DNA of 64,000 bases from Dactylorhiza incarnata (taxonomy: Eukaryota; Streptophyta; Magnoliopsida; Asparagales; Orchidaceae), in the NCBI GenBank assembly GCA_033032865.1, contig JAWHQI010000065.1, positions 2,170,001 to 2,234,000 on the forward strand, in the 5' to 3' direction. Below, one piece after another: positions 45,639-57,884 of the stretch. The position numbers were made by a program, and so were the translations under genes. Position 1 is the first letter of the stretch, and each line of letters starts with the position of its first letter. The notes beneath the pieces are model-generated. The model saw only the letters and a program-made list of their open reading frames with translations, was not told the origin of the DNA and made no database searches.

Positions 45639-46982
45639 TCATGCTCGGTGTAGTTGATCGGCAATGGAGTCACGCAATGCCACCATCTCATCCACCCCTA
45701 CTCGAATCCCTCTAACATGGTCTCCACTTGAGCTTTCAGTACTCTGTCCTGTTCTTCTCTGAAGGCCCGCCGGGTAAATGAAATGCTCGTCTTCATCACA
45801 AGCACGAAAATGATTGTCTGAGTGGGATGGGTGTCTGCGAATATAATTATGCAAAGTCATTGTTGCAATCACAATGTCTCGTTGCTTTGTCAAACTGTAC
45901 GACGACATATCTCTAAGTATTTTCCACTTCTTTTTCCATACTCCGAATGAACGTTCTATGACGCTGCGCAAGGACGAGTGAGCCTGGTTGAATATTTCTC
46001 GGCGCCCTTGTATAGGCCTATTGCCCCTTCTAAAATCTGGTAAATGATACCGTGTACCTGAATATGGTTTTATAAAACCACGTTGTAGTGGATATCCGGC
46101 ATCTACTACGTAATATTTGCCTGCAAAATTATACAGTGCAATCTATGTGTGAGTAATAGCAATCATAACTAACAATCGGACGATTTTTTTTAAAGAAGAG
46201 GTCTTTCAAGTAGTGAAAGGCTAACCGGAGGGAGGGTAGGGGAAATTGTAACTGGGGTCCATAAGAGCACGCTGAAATATACGGCTATCATGAGTAGAGC
46301 CCTCCCAACCTGCTAATGCGAAGGTGAAACACATGTTGAAATCACAAACCGCCATAACATTCTGCGTTGTTGTGCCATGCCGACCAATGTAGGCTGCCTG
46401 TTGATCAGCAGGAACTCGAGCATCCACATGTGTTCCATCAATAGCTCCGACACAGTCTTTAAAGAACGGCATGTATCGAGCGTCATTCAATATTTGGGGA
46501 GGAATATCGCTGAAAAGAGGGTCTACAGGGGTGATTACATCCGAAGATAATCTCTTTATAGCAGTGATACCCTTTCCAAAAAATCGACTTATAGTTTCTG
46601 TAGAGTGTTGGAATCGTTCGCCTGCAAGTTGCATTGGTACATTATGGCCTAAAATATGCAATGTAACTGCAAGCACTTCTCGTGGTAGAGTTCTTCTGGA
46701 TCCTTGCAATCCATACTGTTGTGTGAGGAGTGTAAGCAGATCTGCAAATATTACCTTGGACATTCTAAACGCGCTGAAAAATCTTAAAGGGTGTCCATCG
46801 AGTAGTTCACCAATCCACCTAGCTCCCGTTTGGCTTGATGTCATGCAAGGTGTATTAGAGGAACCAGTAGACCACCCGGCTAATATAAATTGTTGTCCAC
46901 GGACTGCTCTATTACGATAAAACCACCCGGCTACTTGCTGCTCATTCTCCTCACCAGAACTGCTATCATCCGAAGATAGCAT
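45639..46982 (-). CDS. PIF/Harbinger DDE transposase (DDE_Tnp_4 family)
   Basis: Cuts and rejoins DNA at the TIRs, acting in the nucleus with its Myb-like partner. The chosen start is the ATG at 46982-46980 (MLSSDDSSSGEEN). Exon 1 (46982-46226) has a helix-turn-helix-like region (LPREVLAVTLHILGHNV, TETISRFFGKG), the first catalytic Asp in DCVGAIDGTHVDARV and the second in GWEGSTHDSRIF. The intron is 46121-46225 (donor GTTAGC, acceptor TTTTGCAG). Exon 2 (46120-45639) continues KYYVVDAGYPLQRGF and has the catalytic Glu in RSVIERSFGVWKKKWKIL. The join GYP-PSG to KYYVVDAGYP is as in relatives. About 412 residues, normal for the family, with no stop or frameshift. Confidence 0.92.
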
Positions 46983-47001
46983 TGTAAACCTGCGACAAGT
47001 A

Positions 47002-47197
47002 CAGAAAGGTCCATAAATGTTCATAAAAGATTCATAAATGTTCAACCAAGCACGACACAAGTAAATTACAGTACATAAATAACAGTACAGAAAGGTCCAT
47101 AAATGTTCATAAAAGATTCATAAATGTTCAACCAAGCACGACACAAGTAAATTACAGTACATAAATAACAGTACAGAAAGGTCCATAAATGTTCAAT
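47002..47197. repeat. 86-bp tandem duplication inside the PIF element
   Basis: CAGAAAGGTCCATAAATG starts units at 47002, 47088 and 47174. The first two units are almost identical and the third is partial. It lies between the two transposon genes. Confidence 0.85.
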
Positions 47198-47294
47198 GAC
47201 AGTACACAAGTAAAAAACAGTACAGAAAATAAACATAGATAAACATCATCATAAGAAGGTGTCCGATTCGATCACAGGATAAACATAGAACGAA

Positions 47295-48251
47295 CTACTC
47301 TAATTTTTTGCTAAAACAATCCTGAAGCCATCGTAGACGTCGATCCTCCCGAATGCTCATAAAAGATTCTCGATTCTGCTTCTGTCTCAGGAACATGATG
47401 CAGTAGTGGTATAATTCCTCGTTCGATTCATCCATAACCTCTGGAATAGCCTCGAGCTCTGCAATAGTCTCAGGGATGGTGAACAAGGATGAAGATATCT
47501 GAATGCGAGGAGGCTCCAACATGCACTGCCCAATAATGCGCGATGTTTCAGCTATGTCTTCCATCGCCGAAGTCCTTGTCTTCTTATTACTCGTCTTTCT
47601 TTTTTCCTTAACCGGCCGCTTACTCCTTGCATCGGCCGAAGAAGGTGGCTCGTTTGTGTTCTGTGTGTCATCTTCGGCTAAAGTGTCATGTTCGTCAATC
47701 GACTCTTGCTCAAAATTTCTTGAACTGGGAGCCCAAGCTAGATCTCCTGTAGCCACGACCTGGCTGAACATCATACAGAGCTTCTCTTCTAAATCAGGGG
47801 ATATGCCAGCGAACTGAAACTTTTTGGCGGTTGGAACAACCTAGGATAGAAATAATAAATATGTTAATACAGGCTGATAAAAATATTTGCAATAAAACCA
47901 GACTATTTAAAAAAATATACTTACTAGGAGGCGTTCTTTCCACCATTCTTCTGAAGCGGCAATAGTTTTGCGAATTGGATCCCAACCCAAACCGGTCTCA
48001 CGGCCCTTTAGCTCCCTCCATAACTTCCAATCTTTCTTTAGTTGATCCCACTTGTTCTTCATCTGATTGCGATCATACATCTTACCCGTGCGAGCAAAGA
48101 AATTTGTTGTTAGGTTTGCCCAACCATCCCTGCTAAAGTGTGTGGTTGGGCGATTACCCAACTCTATTTCTTTCAAACACAAGTCGCAGAAAATCATAAC
48201 ATCGTTGGCCTCCCAATTTGCGCTAACACCACCTTCTTTATGTTTACCCAT
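47295..48251 (-). CDS. PIF/Harbinger Myb/SANT-like accessory protein
   Basis: In this superfamily the Myb-like protein binds DNA near the TIRs and helps bring the transposase to the nucleus. The start is the ATG at 48251 (MGKHKEGGVSANWEANDVMI). Exon 1 (48251-47925, 109 codons) forms a Myb/SANT-like domain with GWANLTTNFFARTGKMYDR, NQMKNKWDQLKKDWKLWREL and GWDPIRKTIAASEEWW. The intron (47841-47924) has donor GTAAGT and acceptor CCTAG. Exon 2 (47840-47295) begins VVPTAKKFQFAGISPDLEEK and contains an acidic segment, a basic RPVKEKRKTSNKKTRTS motif and a C-terminal helix ending RRLRWLQDCFSKKLE. About 290 residues, intact. Confidence 0.88.
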
Positions 48252-48559
48252 AATGACTGAATGTACGAAAAAATAAAAACAAGTAAAGTAAACACAAAAA
48301 TAATCACATAAGCTTATGTTATGCTTGTGCTTGTGCTGTTCCTAACAGGTTATGCTTGTGCTGTTCCTAACAGATCTGTACACACACACATCTACACTTC
48401 CAAACAGGTTATGCTTGTGCTGTTCCTAAACCTGTTTCACAACTCATATTATTACTCTACAGATTATTACTAAAGTGTGTGGTTATGCTAAAGTGTGTGG
48501 TTATGCTTGTACAGATTACTACTCTACATTTTCTAATAACAAAACAATACACATCATAA

Positions 48560-48663
48560 TCACATACAACTCAACTACACATACACATCATAATCACATA
48601 CACACACACACATTCACACAATCACATACAACCAAAAATACTTTAATCACACACACACACACA

Positions 48664-48698
<35 letters not shown>

Positions 48699-49038
48699 AT
48701 ATACTCATACACAATCACATGGACACAATCACACACACACACAATCACACACACACACAATCACACACACACACACACTCAACTACATATACACAAAAAA
48801 TAATCACATCCACAACACATTCACAAACACAAACACCTACCCATAACACACACACACAAACACATTCTCACAAACATTCACATACACAATCACATACAAC
48901 CAATAATACTTTAATCACACACACACACACACATTCACACACACACACTCATATACTCATACACAATCACATACGACCAAAAATAATTTATAATCACACA
49001 CACACTCATATACTCATACACATTCACATAGACACAAT

Positions 49039-49070
<32 letters not shown>

Positions 49071-50700
49071 CACTCAACTACATATACACAAAAAATAATC
49101 ACATCCACAACACATTCACAAACACAAACACACACACAAACACAAAACACACACATACAACACATACATAAAACACACACATATACACAAACATACAACA
49201 CACACACAAACAAACATACAACACACAAATGCACACAAACATAAAACACACACAAATAAAAAACAAACCCAAATCATACAACACACACACACACAAACAT
49301 AAAACACACACATATACACATATGCACACAAACATAAAACACACACAAACACAAACATACAACAACACATATACACATATGCACACAAACACGTATACAC
49401 ATATACATACATACATACACACATACAATTCACAAACACACACACAAACATAAAACACACACACAAACATAAAACACACACACAAACACAAACATACAAC
49501 ACACAAATAAAAAACAAACCCAAATCATACAACACACACACACACACACACAAACATAAAACACACACATATACACATATGCACACAAACATAAAACACA
49601 CACACAAACACAAACATACAACAACACATATACACATATGCACACAAACACGTATACACATATACATACATACATACACACACACAAACACACACACAAA
49701 CATAAAACACACACACAAACATAAAACACACACACAAACACAAACATACAACACACAAATAAAAAACAAACCCAAATCATACAACACACACACACACACA
49801 CACACAAACATAAAACACACACATATACACATATGCACACAAACATAAAACACACACACAAACACAAACATACAACAACACATATACACATATGCACACA
49901 AACACGTATACACATATACATACATACATACACACACACAAACACACACACAAACATAAAACACACACACAAACATAAAACACACACACAAACACAAACA
50001 TACAACACACAAATAAAAAACAAACCCAAATCATACAACACACACACACACACACAAACATAAAACACACACATATACACATGCACACAAACATAAAACA
50101 CACACACAAACACAAACATACAACAACACATATACACATATGCACACAAACACGTATACACATATACATACATACATACATACACACATACAATTCACAA
50201 ACACACACACAAACATAAAACACACACACAAACATAAAACACACACACAAACACAAACATACAACACACAAATAAAAAACAAACCCAAATCATACAACAC
50301 ACACACACACACAAACATAAAACACACACATATACACATATGCACACAAACATAAAACACACACACAAACACAAACATACAACAACACATATACACATAT
50401 GCACACAAACACGTATACACATATACATACACACATACATACACACATACAATTCACAAACACACACAAACATAAAACACGCACACAAACACAAACATAA
50501 ACACACACACACAAACATAAAACACACACACAAACACAAACATACAACACACACATAAACAACAAACCCAAATCATACAACACACACACACACACAAACA
50601 TACAACAACACATATACACATATGCACACAAACACGTACACACACACAAACATACACAACCCCACACACACATCCACATACACATCCACAAATCCAAAGC
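48560..50700. repeat. CA/TG-rich array with about 252-259 bp higher-order unit
   Basis: Mostly ACACAC with words such as AAACATAAAACACAC and CATATACACATATGCACAC. A marker AAATAAAAAACAAACCCAAAT recurs at 49254, 49505, 49757, 50011 and 50270, with a variant near 50553, giving spacings of 251, 252, 254, 259 and about 283. Long Cys/Val-rich frames on the minus strand and Thr/His-rich ones on the plus strand are repeat translations, not genes. Confidence 0.92.
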
Positions 50701-51346
50701 AAAACAAAAGCAGAAATCCAAAACCACAATTCAACAGCCATAATAATCTGAAACATCCCCTAACAAAATACCCTAAAATTGAAAGCAGAAATTGGAAGCA
50801 GAAATTGGAAGCAGAAATTGGACCTGTTGATGAACGGGAAGTGGAGGAGGTCGTAGATCTGGAGAGGTCGGAGGTCTGTAGATCTGGAGAAGTGGAGGAG
50901 GTCGTAGGTGTCGCCGAAGACCTGAAGAGGCCTTTGCTGTCGCCTGAGAAGCGGAGAAGGTCGTCGATCCTCGTCGGAGAAGGGGAAGAGGACCGCGCGT
51001 AGGGCAGGGGCGTCGGGCTCGCCAGATATCGGGAGGAGGTTGTCGGTGTCGCCGGAGACCAGGAGAGGCCGTTGCTGTCGCCGGAGAAGTGGAGAAGGCC
51101 GTCGATCCTCGTCGGAGAAGGGGAAGAGGACCGCGCGTGAAAGGCCGTCGATGCCCTAGCGCGCGGAGAGAGCGCCCAAAAACGCGCTGAACTGGAGGGT
51201 CGCTGCACCAGCGGGACGCGATCAGTTTTACGCACGCGGCTTTTCGCCGAGGATGGAAATGGAGGCGCGTAACCAAATGAAAAACAAAACCTGCGGTTGC
51301 GTTTGGGCTAAACGCAATGGAGCTAAACGCCCAAACAAATGAGACC
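50701..51346 (-). other. 5' region of the PIF element, upstream of the Myb-like gene
   Basis: Contains three GAAGCAGAAATTG tandem units (about 50780-50820) and two approximately 125-base direct repeats (about 50870-51000 and 51000-51130) sharing GTCGATCCTCGTCGGAGAAG. A minus-strand frame across it (51235-50573) is Ser/Pro/Thr-rich and runs into the CA array, so I regard it as untranslated leader or promoter rather than a gene. Confidence 0.5.
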
Positions 51347-51349
51347 TAA

Positions 51350-51770
51350 GTCAACATCATAACATAATACTATTATATGACAATATAAACTATTCGGTCT
51401 TCTTGCACACATGATATTGTGGGTCCCGACAAATTTGTACATGCTTCTCGACCACTTCACCGATTCCTATGAATATCTGTAATCATACTTTATACCGCTC
51501 TTCCCATCTCTTCCTTTTCTCTTCCTCAGTCAGTTTCTTAATCATGTTCTGATTGTCGCTGGACCCTAAAAAAACTTTAGAAGATAAAGGTTTAGCCATA
51601 ATTAAATGACTAAGTGAGAAATTTACTTATTTAATCATTGTAACAATATGCATAAGAGTTATATTAAAGTAAAGTTCTAAGAGCTAAAAAGGTGTGAACT
51701 CTATAAACAGTAAGTAATAATATGAAGTAGTAGAAAGTTCTATATAAATCATATTTTCATAGGTTATGTT
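51350..51770. other. Intron sequence, no gene seen
   Basis: AT-rich, with no motif recognised on either strand. Confidence 0.5.
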
Positions 51771-51992
51771 ACATTTAGTGCCCATTACATTTACTTTCCA
51801 TTTCATTTAATGTTCATTTTTCAGTCTCGTTATATTTATTTTTCATTTCATTTACTGTTCATTTTTCAGTTTCGTTTCATTTAATTTTCATTTTATTTAT
51901 TGTTCATATTTCAGTCTCGTTACATTACTTTTCATTTCATTTACTATTCATTTTTCAGTCTCGTTACATTTACTTTTCATTTATCAGTCTAG
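51771..51992. repeat. Minisatellite, about 50-55 bp period
   Basis: Four units of the type CATTTACTGTTCATTTTTCAGTCTCGTTACATTTACTTTTCATTT with small losses and substitutions. Confidence 0.85.
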
Positions 51993-52780
51993 GTACTGCT
52001 ACGGGTAGCCACATCAGTATCTGTTATCAGTCTTTGGGCCCGACCCTTCAGGGACAACATCGTCTACCAATCCAGCACGCACCATACGCTTCGGTCCTTT
52101 TGGCCCACTGAATTGGTCGACAAGTTTAATCCAGTGCACACCAACACCCAAGGTTTTCCAACCAAACTGAATTAGACTGGCTATTTGCTCCAGCACATTC
52201 CCACATACTTCAGGTCTTTCAGCCCCCTGGAGTTCAATCCAGTGCGTTCCCACACGCTTAACGCCCGTCGGCCCAACTGAATTGGAATTCAGTCTACGGA
52301 CAACCCTTATCATCAGGGGTGGATCTAGGGGGGCCTTGGTCTGGGAAACCCCAAGAATTTTACAAAAATGGATGATGAATTTGAATTCCTCTCGCCGAGG
52401 CAATGAATTTTGACTACTTACACCTCAAAAACGGTGGCCAGATGAGGGAGAAATGACTTCGGAAAGATGGAGGCTTAATGTGTTAATTGTATATTTTTCC
52501 TCTCAGAGTATCAATCGCTTATGCATTCTCTTTCATTATTTGTCAATTCTGTATATGTCAATGATTGAAAAATGTTGAACTTACTCAATTTCCTTCAAAT
52601 GATGCGTATGCACATGCAAAATATAGTATAGTATGAATGTTAGGTGCTAGCATGCGATAGTTTAAAATATGCAAAAATAAATCATAAATTAAAGAGAAAC
52701 TCTCACCATTGTCTTTTCTTTTCTTTTATCGTTTCTCAGATCATCATCATGCCTATCTTTTGACGCCATCCTCCGCAGTA
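51993..52780. other. Unclassified repeat-like sequence, no gene supported
   Basis: Contains three related CCAGTGCGNNCCCACAC / CAACTGAATTGG units (52050-52290) and a CAGGGGTGGATCTAGGGGGG motif that I associate with plant repeats. A 129-codon minus-strand frame (52403-52014) covers it but shows no domain. The following AT-rich 380 bases hold nothing recognised. Confidence 0.4.
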
Positions 52781-54210
52781 TCTGTAATTAAGCCTCGATT
52801 AATATGAGTTGCGTCTTAAATTGCCTACGATGTTGATTTCATTAAACGACGACTTTTTAAAGGGCTTGTCAAAGGTAAAGAAGACTCGGGTGGACTCGAA
52901 TGAAATATACGAAAACTCTAAATCAAAATTCGAGAAAACTGGCACTCAATAAAATATCACAAAGTATGACCTTGTGGCATATTCTATTTTCAAACCCCCC
53001 AGAAGTAATCCCCAACCAGCCTCATAATGAAACATCAAACTAAACATTTATATAATAGCAGGCCACATAATGCCTATGTCCAATGCCGATGTCCACAAAA
53101 CGTCATCCGCCAAATCACTGCCAAATGCCTAAGGCATCCATCTAAGCTTAAGCTTAAACTGAAAACAATTAAAACCCCAATATAGGCACTTAAACCTTCA
53201 AACAAACCACAAAAAACCAAAAATGACAGTCGGCCACATACATTAACCATATCAATTCATTAAACCAAAACCCAAGTCTTTCCAATGTTAATAAGAACGA
53301 GAGGAGAGCATAAAACCTAGCAGCCGGCCATATGTACAAGTCCATAATCCAAACCCTCATATGAAAAATCATAATTGAATTAACCATATAAATCCATCAA
53401 AACCCCCGGTATTTCTGAAAAGTAAGTAATTCTATTCCAGCCACCACAGATATCTGATTCCAGAAATCAGGGAGGAAACAAAGCTAGCAGCCGGCCTTAT
53501 ATCAAAAAAATCCTAATTTGCACGCTAATTCCAACATCCAGTAAGAAGAAAGAAGAAAGGAAAGGAGAAGATGAAGAGAAAACCGCACATGAACAACACT
53601 GCAACTTCAATCGAAGCCGGATTAGGGCGGGACCGTCGTCGGCATACGCGCCGAGAGAAGGATCGGCACAGAGGCCCCGTCAAGGGAGAGAGAGTGAGAG
53701 AAAGAGAGAGTGAGAGAATGAGAGAGGGAGAGAGAGAGCTGTGTGTCGTCAACAGAGGCCTAGGCGAGAACGAAGAGGGTCGTGCGGCTTGACGATGAAT
53801 AAAAGAAGAGCTACTTCTCAATTTATCCAGAGAAGACCTAACCAACATAATATAATGTAAGCCATATAATATAATCCAACACTTAAACATACTTAATCAA
53901 ATACTGCCAACCTATTATGAAGTCACCAAATCATAGCTTGCCATAAAAATGTAATCCAGCCAGCCTCAAAGTAAAACCCAGCCAAAGGCCATCTTGAGCA
54001 TTAAAACCTTCGACATATTCTCGTCGGTAAATAATCACCAGCAAATCCAAATTGTATTGAAAAACTGTTCGTCGAAATTCCATCGATAAAATAATCGGCG
54101 CAAAAACCATTGAGGGATGAAAAACGTCCAAAAATTTTCCACGACATTGCTTTTATTTTATTTTTATCATCATAAGGATTCCGTTAATTTATTTTGTTAC
54201 TAGTGTTACA
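52781..54210 (-). repeat. Gypsy-type LTR H, minus orientation
   Basis: The right edge TAGTGTTACA at 54210 is TGTAACACTAG on the minus strand, an LTR start like those at 771 and 61540. Further in, the minus strand has an AT-rich segment, a CT-rich leader with repeated CTCTCTC (about 53760-53690) and AG/GT splice-like words. The left end is only estimated. A Copia integrase fragment starts just right of 54210, so this LTR truncates it. Confidence 0.45.
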
Positions 54211-54239
54211 TCTACTAGCTCGATGATCTACCCACTTTT

Positions 54240-57230
54240 TCTTCATCTGTCGTATCCACCTCTCTGCTACAGTAACATCATCGTCTTGGTCATCCGCCGC
54301 ACTCTTGCCATCTTTCAAAACTGACTCCACTTTAAAATGTGAGGTTTGCCAGTATGACAAACATCATCGTACTACTTTCCCTGCTAAACTCTGTCAAAGT
54401 TCTGTTTGTTCTTTTGACCTTGTTCATTTGGACATCTGGAGTCCTAGTTCCACCAAGACTGTTGGTAGAGGCAGTCTGTATTTTGTCACTTTTATTGATT
54501 ATTTCTCTCGATGTATTTGAGTGTACCTTTTAAAGGAATGTTCTGAAATTTTTTTTGTACTCTCCAAACTTTATAATGAAATTTACACTGAGTTCAGTTT
54601 ACCACTCAAAATTCTTTGGGCCGATAATGCGAAGAAATACATGAGCCAACAATTTGTATCTTTCTTCACCTCCAATAGTATTATTCATCAGACCAGTTGT
54701 GTGCATACGTCCCAGCAAAACGGGGTGGTTGAAAGGAAAAATTGTCATCTCCTCGATTTTACTCGGACACTCCTATGCCAAGTGCATATTCCCTGCTCCT
54801 ACTGGGTAATACAGTTCTCATTTCTTGTTTTCTCATCAACTGTTTACCTTATACCACCCTTCAGGCTAAGACCCTTTCTTTATTGTATGTCCGACTGGTA
54901 CTCCTTTTCCCCTCAACCCACGTGAGTTTGGTTCTACTATTTTTGTATACAGTTCTGCATTTGTTTGCGATAAAGTCTCTGCTCGCGCCATCAAATGTAT
55001 CTTCGTGGGGTACTCTCCAACTCAGAAGGGATATCTATGTTTCGGCCATATATCCAAACGACAATACGCTCTGCTGATGTCATATTTTTTGAGCCTACCC
55101 TTTATTTTCCAAGACCGGATGGACTCTTACTCTCGAGATCTCTCCTCGTCTCTCTACCACCTCTGTTTCATCTTTTCCTATCATTCGTACTCCACCAGAT
55201 ATCCCGCCGCTACCACCACCTCCTGCATGTGTACCTCCCATTTCACAATTTCCATATTATTATTGCCGACGCCCTGCTTCCCCACCTATCCTCGCTCCTT
55301 CCAGTCCAGAGTCCCCGCCGCCAGCTCCTAGGACAGTGCTTTCCTCTTCGGTAGGTTCCCATACTTCAGTAGACTCGTACTTGTATCTTCCCATTTCTTT
55401 GCGAAAAGGGGTAAGGGGAAGCACACAACATCCTCTTACTAATATTGTCTCATATGCCCATCTTCGTCCTTCATGCAACAGGTTTGCATGAGCTCTCTGT
55501 ATCACTACCGTTCTTACTACATATGAGGAAGCTCTTCGTATACCATGCTGGAAAGTTGTCATGGATGAGGAAATATTTGCCTTACAATCACATGGTACCT
55601 GAACTCTTGTCCCTACTCCATCTAGGGATGCTGTCTGTTGTCGCTGGGTCTTCGTAATCAAGTTTCTCCCACACGACACTGTGTATCGATACAAGTTTCG
55701 TCTTGTTGCCAAGGGGTTTACCCAGATATATGGTATTGATTTCTTTGACACCTCTCAAATTGTTGTTTCGGGTCCTCTTCTCCGTTGCTGTCAAACGAAT
55801 TTGGCAAATGTCTTATCTTGATGTCAAAAATGTCTTTCTCTATGGTGACTTACATGAAGAAGTCTATACAGAGCAACCTTCTGGTTATGTTGCTCAGGGA
55901 GAGTCTCAGGTGTGTAAGCTTCGAAAGTCCATCTATGATCTCAAACAAAGCCCTCGCGCATAGTTTGACAAATTCAAGCAGGTCATCTCTATCATTGGTT
56001 TCTCCCGAAGCAATGATGATCACTCTCTTTTTATTCAGAAAACTAACCATGACCTGGTCTTACCGGAAATGACTCTTCTGGAATTGAGAAAACAAAAAAA
56101 CATCTTCCGGAGAATTTTGTTACCAAAGATATGGGCCCTTTAAGATACTTCGTGGGAATTGAAATTGCGAGACACAATAACTCCATAGTTCTTTCCCAAC
56201 GCAAGTATGCTCTAGATCTATTCAATGAAGGCCGGTATTCTTGGAACGAAAATGCTTGGAATTTCATGCTTATGAGCAGTGACAAACTTTGAGATGAGAC
56301 ATCCCCTCTACTACATGATATTACTCGATACAGGCGTTTGATCAGTAAACTCATCTTTCTTACCGTAACCAGACCGAACATATCCTATGCTGTGGTGAGA
56401 GAGTCAATTCATGTAGGCCCCCAGAGAGTGTCACTTGCTTGTTACTTTAAAAATATTAGAGTACATCAAAGGGTCTCTAGAAAAAGGTCTATTGTTTAAA
56501 AGAAACAATCACTTACGCATTAAAACATACTCTGATGTAAGCTATACAGATGATAAAGGAGATCGAAAATCCACTTATGGGTTTTGCACTTATGTTAGAG
56601 AAAATCTATTCACATGGAAAAGTAAAAAACATTCAGTAGTGTCCAAGTCAAGTGCCAAAGTTGGATACAAAAGTATGACTCAGACTGCTTGTGAGTTGAA
56701 GTGGTTGAGAACACTTCTGAAAGTCTTTAGAGAAATCTACGATTATCCTCTACCGATGTTTTGTGATTAATAAAGCTGCTATCTACATATCTAAAAATCC
56801 AGTGTTTTATGGAAGAACAAAACATATTTAAGTTGATCCTCACTTCATCAGAGAGGAAATTATCAAGCAACCAATATGCACTCCGTTTGTTCTTTCAGAC
56901 AAATAGCTGGACTACGTCTTCACTAAACCAGTTTGTTCTTTCAGACAAATAGCTGGACTACGTCTTCACTAAACCAGTTTCTTCTTCTTTTTCAGATATT
57001 TGTGCCAAGCTGAGAATGATCGATATATATGCTCCAGTTTGAAGGAGAGTTTTAAAGCCCAAGATTAAAAGCCCCAAAAGAGGTCCACTGTACATTTTCT
57101 CTTTCTTGTATTTAGTCACATATCTCCAAATTTAATATATTTCTCTCTCTATTCTATATAGTGAGGGGAGACATGTAATATTCATAATTTTTTGAAATAA
57201 AAAATTATTTAATATTTTTAAATTCTCAAA
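54240..57230 (+). pseudogene. pol: Copia pol remnant (element N) with 3' LTR
   Basis: Integrase: LPSFKTDSTLKCEVCQYDKH (zinc-binding end), VHLDIWSPSSTKT, YFVTFIDYFSRC, WADNAKKYMSQQF and HQTSCVHTSQQNGVVERKN (54300-54770). RT in pieces: DLHEEVYTEQPSGYVAQGES, SQVCKLRKSIYDLKQSPRA, KDMGPLRYFVGIEIARHNN and SQRKYALDLF (55830-56220). RNase H: YSDVSYTDDKGDRKSTYGFC, KKHSVVSKSSAKVGYKSM and LKWLRTLLKV (56520-56750). A decayed polypurine tract GAAGGAGAG precedes the LTR at about 57050. The 5' LTR, gag and protease are missing, cut by LTR H. Numerous stops and frame changes. Confidence 0.9.
57050..57230 (+). repeat. 3' LTR of Copia element N
   Basis: It starts TTTAAAGCCCAAGATT (the usual TG mutated) and shares AAAAGCCCCAAAA and TCCACTGTACATTTTCTC with the LTR at 14288-14469. 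It ends near AATTCTCAAA. Confidence 0.7.
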
Positions 57231-57451
57231 CTCTTAATCCTAGTTAGCACGTTCATACAAAGCACATAGAGATTGACAAAAACTTCCTAAAAAATAAAGA
57301 CGACATCATTTGTGTTTCCTTCATTCAATCAAAGAACCAATATGCAGATATATTTACAAGGCTTGAGTGAAACATCTTTCATGAAAATGTACACAATTTA
57401 AGCATCACTCACTCTCATGCTTAACTTGAAGGGGGGGGGGGGGGGGGGGAG
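57231..57451 (+). pseudogene. Second Copia RNase H end and G-run polypurine tract
   Basis: HVHTKHIEIDKNFLKNKDD and SKNQYADIFTRLE (57248-57370) are the last part of a different Copia RNase H, followed by the usual C-terminal stretch. A run of about 18 G at 57432-57449 sits where a Copia polypurine tract belongs. No LTR was recognised after it. Confidence 0.7.
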
Positions 57452-57884
57452 ATAAACTAAATCCGGTTTATGTGTCTCGGACACACAAGCCAGCATGATT
57501 CATATTGGAACCTTGAAGGTGGATTGACCAACTGAGTCCTACGGTACTATCTCTAACTGGAAATCAGCAGTAAATATAAATTGGAGCTAATTGTTGACAG
57601 AACCAAAAGCACAAGAACCAGAAGAGGAGGCCACGAAACATTAGCCGCAGGAGGGCCCACAGATAATCATAAGGCTTTCAATTACCATTGAAACTTGTAC
57701 CTTGTCCCATAGTTGCGCATTTGTGCACACACTCAAACACGACCCTACACCATCACTTTCCTATTTTTCTTTTACTACTATTGTAGTAATGCATCCATGC
57801 AATGCTCTGGAATTTACCAAATTGGTTAAAAAAAAATCTTTATATTTTTTCTGATATCACTAATTGTTACTGGACGCTTACTAG
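57452..57884 (+). other. End of the second giant intron
   Basis: No gene seen. It ends in the acceptor GACGCTTACTAG before 57885. A nearby GTTGCAG four codons later would be out of register with the conserved GIHMHVAE join, so the CTAG site is preferred. Confidence 0.65.

Larger units (their letters stand above)
45334..51346 (-). mobile_element. PIF/Harbinger DNA transposon, apparently autonomous
   Basis: Flanked by TAA (45331-45333 and 51347-51349). Imperfect inverted ends: GGCTTCATTTGGTTGAGCG on the left and GGTCTCATTTGTTTGGGCG on the right in reverse. It carries the two genes typical of the superfamily, both on the minus strand: a Myb/SANT-like protein (48251-47295) and a DDE transposase (46982-45639), each with one short intron. 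Both reading frames are intact. Between the right TIR and the first gene lies a 2.1 kb CA/TG array. At 6.0 kb it is on the long side, mainly because of that array. Confidence 0.93.

Noticed and set aside
48935..51235. Several long minus-strand frames rich in Cys, Val and Met, and plus-strand frames rich in Thr and His
   Set aside because: They are translations of the CA/TG array in all frames; there is no domain and the length simply follows the repeat.
52014..52403. 129-codon minus-strand frame
   Set aside because: It covers short internal repeats and shows no domain; kept only as unclassified repeat-like sequence.
55260..55751. 163-codon minus-strand frame
   Set aside because: It lies opposite the decayed Copia RT region and has no signature of its own.
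14288..57230. Idea that the Copia LTR at 14288 and the Copia remnant at 54240-57230 are the two ends of one element
   Set aside because: Host exon 2 (32430-32579) lies between them, so they must be separate insertions of the same family.
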